A stretch of DNA of 64,000 nucleotides from Euphorbia lathyris. Taxonomy: Eukaryota > Streptophyta > Magnoliopsida > Malpighiales > Euphorbiaceae. A model generated the notes under the pieces. It did no database searches, was not told the origin of the DNA, and saw only the letters and a list, made by a program, of their open reading frames with translations. A program made the position numbers and the translations under genes. Positions 58,956 to 64,000 of the stretch are shown piece after piece (positions within the stretch are counted from its first letter, which is position 1; the number at the start of each line of letters is the position of its first letter). Location of the stretch: contig NC_088916.1 in the NCBI RefSeq assembly GCF_963576675.1, forward strand, positions 11,818,501-11,882,500. The letters run 5' to 3'.

Positions 58956-60394
58956 TAATATAATCTTTTTGCAGTAGATAAACAAAGATAATGGAGGTGC
59001 CAACTGGAGAATGAAAGCACTGAAACATGCCCAAGAGCAAGCAGCTCGAGAAGGAAGAAATCTGGAACAGGTTCTTTTCTTGTTTCTATATCTAGCAAGA
59101 CATGATTATGGTTGTTCTTATCTTACTTTTAACATTGTAACTTTCAGGTTGTAGAAGAAAGATGCGGTTCTCTTGGCCAGTTAGCTATCTCTGCAGTATC
59201 TCATACAGTTGCCCTAGCGCGAGCTCATCTATATGCCATAAACAATACAAAGAGAGGGCAGTTAGAGGGCAGGGACAAGAAAGTGGTGCTAATGGTCAAA
59301 GTGAAAGAAATGTGAAAAAGGTACTTAGCTTTCAGAAAGAGATTGTAGATCTTAATATAATATGATTTTTTTTCATCAGAATGCTGATCGAGCTACTTCA
59401 AAGATGTTTCTGTCCGACATCCTCAGATGAGAGCTCTGAAAGTACACGATTCTTTATCATGGGGAAGACCAAAAAGGCCAGATTTTAGTCCTAAGAATGC
59501 AGACATCATCTATGCTGCAGTGTCTAGCAAAATTGTGCAGAGCATAATAATGATCCTGCTGGTTCAACTAACCAAGATGAAAATGTGGAGTCAAAAGTCA
59601 TCACTTCTGAAATGTACAAACCTTCTGAAGGCATTTCAACAGTTAATGAAACATCAAGTGCAAACCAGTTGGTAGCTAAGGCCTTGCAACTTCGAATGAA
59701 AGGGCTTCATGAAGAAGCTGACAAACTTATGGTAAAACTAATCACAATTTTACATTTTTTATCTTATTTTTTGGATTGCTAACTATCACTATGAAAGCCA
59801 CACATTGATGAACATCTCTTTACTATTTATGTTGGTTGTCTCTTAATATATCCGAGTTTTTTTAAAAGGGAGATGTACAATCTTTAACTTTGAACTATGG
59901 ATGTATAAAACTAAATGTGAAAACTTCATTTTGTTTTGCTTTTGATGGTATAATGTTTAAAATCATGAGTTTTCCCTTAGGTTAACAATTGTTTCTTGGT
60001 TGATTTGTGCACTATGATGTATTATTGAGGTACGAACAAATCCGTTGTTTCTTATTAAAATCTAAGAAGGGGGCAGACAATGATCATAAGTCCTCGGACA
60101 CTAATATTCTTGGGTAGTGCATCTTGACTCAGCAAGAATGCTGCGTGTTCTACTTTGAGAACCCAAACCGGCCAAAACATCTTGTTGTGTCAATTGCAAA
60201 CTTCGCCTATCTCATGTTACCTCAGTCGCAGCCTGTTGTGCCTGGTCATTGTTGCATCTTAACTATGCAGGTTGTTGGTCGCTTCTAATATGAGAATTAG
60301 TTCCAAGGAGGGTTAAGGAACTATTTAAAATTTTTCCCTTTTAAGGTTGACTTTCTTTTTATACTTAAGATTTCTCACTTAGTTGTTTAGCACA

Positions 60395-61471
60395 GTGATG
60401 CTGAGTAAGGTCAGAGGCAGCTTTAGTTAATCCAAGACTAAGACTGCTTCTAACATTGAGTCAGGAAATAGCGCTAGAGTCTATTCCTGAACTCAGTACT
60501 TAAAAACACACAACTCAGTATATATATATATCAGTTTTACCGTTTTACTAGGCACAGTACAAAGCAAACAGATAAGAAGTTAAGAGTTAGAGAATGTTAC
60601 TCAGTAGATTTATCCTGGTTCGGCTTTCTGCCTACGTCTAGTCCCCAGTATCCTTCCGAGCTGTAATCCAATACTGAGCTCTTTCAGGTAGAGCACAAAC
60701 CTCTTACAATAGTCAGCGAGTATACAAAGTACCTTCCTTTATATCCTATACGCAACACTATTCTACCACTGAGTGCTATAACCGAGCAACTCAGTATCTC
60801 CTTACAGTATTTAGAAGTGATAAAGGTTTTGTTCTAAATACACAGAACACTTTAGATGATCTACAATCTAGTCTTTTACACAAAATGAGAGTGAGTGTAA
60901 GATTTCTTTGCTTTGCTTTGGCACAGAACTTCAGATAGCAATTTGGTCAGCGTTTTGACTTTATGAAGATCTGCATGGAATGAAGCAAATGAAAGACCTA
61001 TTTATAGTGATATCTGAGCCTCCGATGATTTTGAATTTTGAAATAATCCTTGGAGGGAAATGGCACCACTGTCGCTTTCGCTCGCCAGTGCTCAGTGTCT
61101 TCGGCCAATAAGAACGTTGCCTTTTCTATCTTGATCAGAGATCAAGTGCTTTTGGTCAGTAAGCGTCAGGTTGTCTCTCCATTTACGGTAAAGTTTTCTT
61201 GACAGCTTTCTGCGGGTCTGGCCTTTTCCCAAAATGGATTGGCTTTGTGTCCAAGTTGTTTAGGTCAACTTCTGTATTGTCTTCTATCCGTTCGACTCAG
61301 CAGCTTCATCGTGATGCAATTAGCAAAGCTTCTGGATCCTTCTTCTTGCTGAGCTGAGTTGATCCATAAGCGTGGATCTGTTGACTTGGGCTTTGACACT
61401 TTCTCATGGGCTTTGGGCTTTGGGCCTTGGTCTTAATGTCTTTTAATAGTTGTGAATTTAAATACTCAACA
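60395..61471 (-). mobile_element. LTR-like insertion in the pseudogene intron
   Basis: On the minus strand the sequence begins TGTTGAGTATTTAAATTCAC at 61471 and reads through to a region rich in CTGAGT/ACTCAG motifs near 60400-60550. It has the look of a solo LTR but the distal end and target duplication were not resolved. It lies between the exon at 60067-60270 and the exon at 61792. Confidence 0.5.
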
Positions 61472-63290
61472 CTTGAACAAACACATTAGTAACAACTAAA
61501 TCAAAGCATTTAAATTTAATATGTTGGAATATTTTATCATGGGTATTTAATTCTAATTTGAATAATTTTGTCAAATCAAAATCATTGTGGAAATGTGTTT
61601 CAACGCAAGTTAGCTCAACCTTAATATGTGACACATTCTGCAACTTTAATGGAGAGTAGGAAATCCATATCACTTCTTAAATTAAAACATTTTGCTATCT
61701 AAGAAGTAATGTATGGTTGAGCTTTCTATTATTTTAGATTGTTCATCATTTTTATTTGTGTTCTAGTGTTATACTGTTTGGGGTTTTACAGTATGAGTCA
61801 TCCACAAGGACTGTTCACAATCATGTATGGGAAGAGATTCAGAACTTCAAAAAATGCCTTACAAAGATGTTTGCAAAGCAAGAGAAAGAATTAGTGTTTC
61901 TTGAAACAGTAATGGATTTGGAAAAACTACGTCAGCATTGTTTAATAAAGTGTATTCTTTGCCTACGTCTAGTCCCTAGAATCCTTTCAAGCTTTAATCC
62001 AATACTGAGCTCTTTCAGGTAGAGCACAAACCTCTTACAATAGTCAGCGAGTATACAAAGTACCTTCCTTTATATCCTATACGCAACACTATTCTACCAC
62101 AGAGTGCTATAACCGAGCAACTCAGTATCTCCTTACAGTCTTTAGAAGTGATAAAGGTTTTGTTCTAAATACATAGAACACTTTAGATGATCTACAATCT
62201 AGTCTTTTACACAAAATGTGAGTGAGTGTAAGATTTCTTTCCTTTGCTTTGGCACAAAACTTCAGATAGTAATTTGGTTAGCGTTTTGACTTTATGAAGA
62301 TCTGCATGGAATGAAGCAAATGAAAGGCCTATTTATAGTGATATCTGAGCCTCCGATGATTTTGAATTTTAAAATAATCCTTGGAGGGAAACGGCATCAC
62401 TGTCGCTTTCGCTCGTCAGTGCTCAGTGTCTTCGGCCAATAAGAACGTTGCCTTTTCTATCTTGATCAGAGATCAAGTGTTTTTGGTCAGTAATCGTCAG
62501 GTTGTCTCTCCATTTATGGTAAAGTTTTCTTGACAGCTTTTTGCGGGTTTGGCCTTTTCCCAAAATGGATTGGCTTTGTGTCCAAGTTGTTTAGGTCAAC
62601 TTCTGCATTGTCTTCTATCCGTTCGACTCAGCAGCTTCATCGTGACGCAATTAGCAAAGCTTCTGGATCCTTCTTCTTGCTGAGTTGAGTTGATCCATAA
62701 GAGTGGATCTGTTGACTTGGGCTTTGATACTTTCTCATGGGATTTGGGCCTTGGTCTTAATGTCTTTTAATACTTGTGAATTTAAATACTCAACACTTGA
62801 ACAAACACATTAGTAACAACTAAATCAAAGCATTTAAATTTAATATGTTGGAATATTTTATCATGGGTATTTAATTCTAATTTGAATAATTTTGTCAAAT
62901 CAAAATCATTGTGGAAATGTGTTTCAACGCAAGTTAGCTCAACCTTAATATGTGACACATTCTGCAACTTTAATGGAGAGTAGGAAATCCATATCACTTC
63001 TTAAATTAAAACATTTTGCTATCTAGGAAGTAATGTATGGTTGAGCTTTCTATTATTTTAGAATGTTCATCATTTTTATTTGTGTTCTAGTGTTATACTG
63101 TCTGGGGTTTTACAGCATGAGGCATCCACAAGGAATGTTCACAATCATGTATGGGAAGAGATTCAGAACTTCAAAAAAATGCCTTACAAAGATGTTTGCA
63201 AAGCAAGAGAAAGAATTAGTGTTTTTTTAAACAGTAATTGATTTGGAAAAACTACATCACCATTGTTTAATAAAGTGTATTCTTTGCCAC
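60629..63290 (+). repeat. Tandem duplication of about 1.33 kb
   Basis: 60629-61959 and 61960-63290 are colinear copies with scattered differences (for example ACTCAACACTTGAACAAACA at 61464 and 62788). Each contains most of the LTR, an intron piece and one CWF19-like exon. The break joins exon sequence ATTCTTTGCC to LTR sequence TGCCTACGTC at a shared TGCC, so short homology probably guided it. Confidence 0.88.
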
Positions 63291-63783
63291 AAAAAAAATT
63301 GTTGGAGCAACCCCTCTCTATTTAAAAAAGGTATGATTTCTTCTTACGTATTTTACTTTTTGATGCATTAATTCAGCATTGTTAGTCTTGTGGAGAATTC
63401 ATTTGGTGTAGTTATATATGATTCTAGAATCATGAATATTCATACATTTTTAGGCAATCGATGAAGCTGGAGATGAGTGGAGCCAGCACAATGCAAAGAA
63501 GCTGATCGATACAAGTGAAAAGGGGTTGCGAGATTCAATTCCTAAGGACTTCCCTTATTTCCATGTTGAGTTTGGTTTGAACAAGGGGTTTGTACATTGA
63601 CCGATGATGAGCATCGATTCAAAAATAGCCTTGGTCTTAATGTGATAAGAGGCATGCTAGAGTTCCCTGAGAAATACATGTACCATCGCCGAACACAAGA
63701 GTCAGTACAGGCACAAAAACGGGCGATACTAAATTTCGCACGAGATTGGGAACCTTTTGATTGGACTAAACAGCTCGATTAAC

Positions 63784-64000
63784 TAATTCTGAGTTTCATA
63801 ACTGATGTATATAGCCATGTTAACCCTTCAGATGTGGCCATGTTTTTCCCCTAATTTTTTTTATGTATATAACTTTACCATTTCAATTATTTTCTACAAC
63901 ACCTTCGAGGGGATGTAATGTAATTAACATTATGTATATATCTGATTGCACATTATTTTCACATGAAAATGGGTATGAGTAAAACTAAAATATGCATGAT
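63784..64000. other. 3' flank of the pseudogene
   Basis: AT-rich sequence, probably the former 3' UTR. No further gene begins before the window ends. Confidence 0.4.

Larger units (their letters stand above)
58985..63783 (+). pseudogene. CWF19-like protein 2 (CwfJ family) pseudogene
   Basis: Exon remnants: about 58985-59070 (NWRMKALKHAQEQAAREGR), 59148-59320 (VVEERCGSLGQLAISAVSH), 59380-59731 (MRALKVHDSLSWGRPKRPD), 60067-60270 (ENPNRPKHLVVSIANFAYL and VPGHCCIL), 61792-61961, 63116-63330 and 63454-63783 (EWSQHNAKKLIDTSEKGLR to DWEPFDWTKQLD). The order fits the plant homologue of a spliceosome-associated debranching cofactor. The N-terminal part is absent, as is the stretch between LHEEADKLM and the CCVFYFENP exon. 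Lesions: frameshifts in the second and third exon remnants, TAG in the fourth (ILG stop), an extra A in the second copy of the duplicated exon, and a frameshift after GFVH near 63594. Introns are retained, so it arose by DNA duplication and not by retroposition. Confidence 0.88.

Noticed and set aside
61458..62997. Two identical 71-codon minus-strand frames
   Set aside because: They are identical because of the 1.33 kb duplication, and are antisense to pseudogene intron DNA.

Overview
The window is nuclear DNA from a eudicot plant. Reasons: intron-rich genes with GT-AG splice sites, AT-rich introns and intergenic DNA, a TIR-NBS-LRR (TNL) resistance gene (a class missing from grasses), plant-only kiwellin genes, Ty1-copia and L1-type retroelements, Au-type SINEs and many small inverted-repeat elements. 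The species cannot be named from the sequence alone.

Left part (1-24.7 kb). Inverted-repeat (foldback) elements and a poly(A)-tailed retroposon precede an apparently intact 15-exon gene (5088-13905, plus strand) for a TPR-MYND-SET protein of the SMYD4-like type. After it come a tRNA-derived SINE, a hAT-like element with a second element nested inside it that carries GC-rich tandem repeats, two head-to-head copies of one L1-type LINE (18.4-19.4 kb minus, 20.2-22.5 kb plus), and several Mutator-like non-autonomous elements, most with readable 8-10 bp target-site duplications.

Centre (24.7-53.4 kb). This is a tandem array in which a plus-strand TNL gene or fragment alternates with a minus-strand kiwellin gene. 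Unit 1 has a complete five-exon TNL (25395-28936) facing a frameshifted kiwellin (K1). Units 2, 3 and 5 carry only an internally deleted TNL (TIR stub joined to LRR and C-terminal pieces), each followed by an intact kiwellin (K2, K3, K5). Unit 4 keeps only the TNL 3' tail plus intact K4, because a Ty1-copia element and an associated deletion removed the rest. The copia carries a hAT-like element, which carries an Au SINE. The four intact kiwellins are nearly identical secreted proteins of 183-184 residues. Kiwellins are apoplastic defence proteins, and at least one maize kiwellin binds a fungal chorismate mutase effector, so the locus joins an intracellular immune receptor family to an extracellular defence family in one amplified block.

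Right part (53.4-64 kb). CACTA-like ends enclose a solo-LTR-like sequence. Further foldback and Harbinger-like MITEs and an Au-type SINE fragment follow. The window closes with a 5'-truncated, frameshifted pseudogene of CWF19-like protein 2 (a spliceosome-associated CwfJ family protein), interrupted by an LTR and enlarged by a 1.33 kb tandem duplication that repeats one exon.

Four kinds of gene are probably functional: the SMYD4-like gene, the TNL, and kiwellins K2, K4 and K5. K3 has an intact reading frame but has lost its native promoter.
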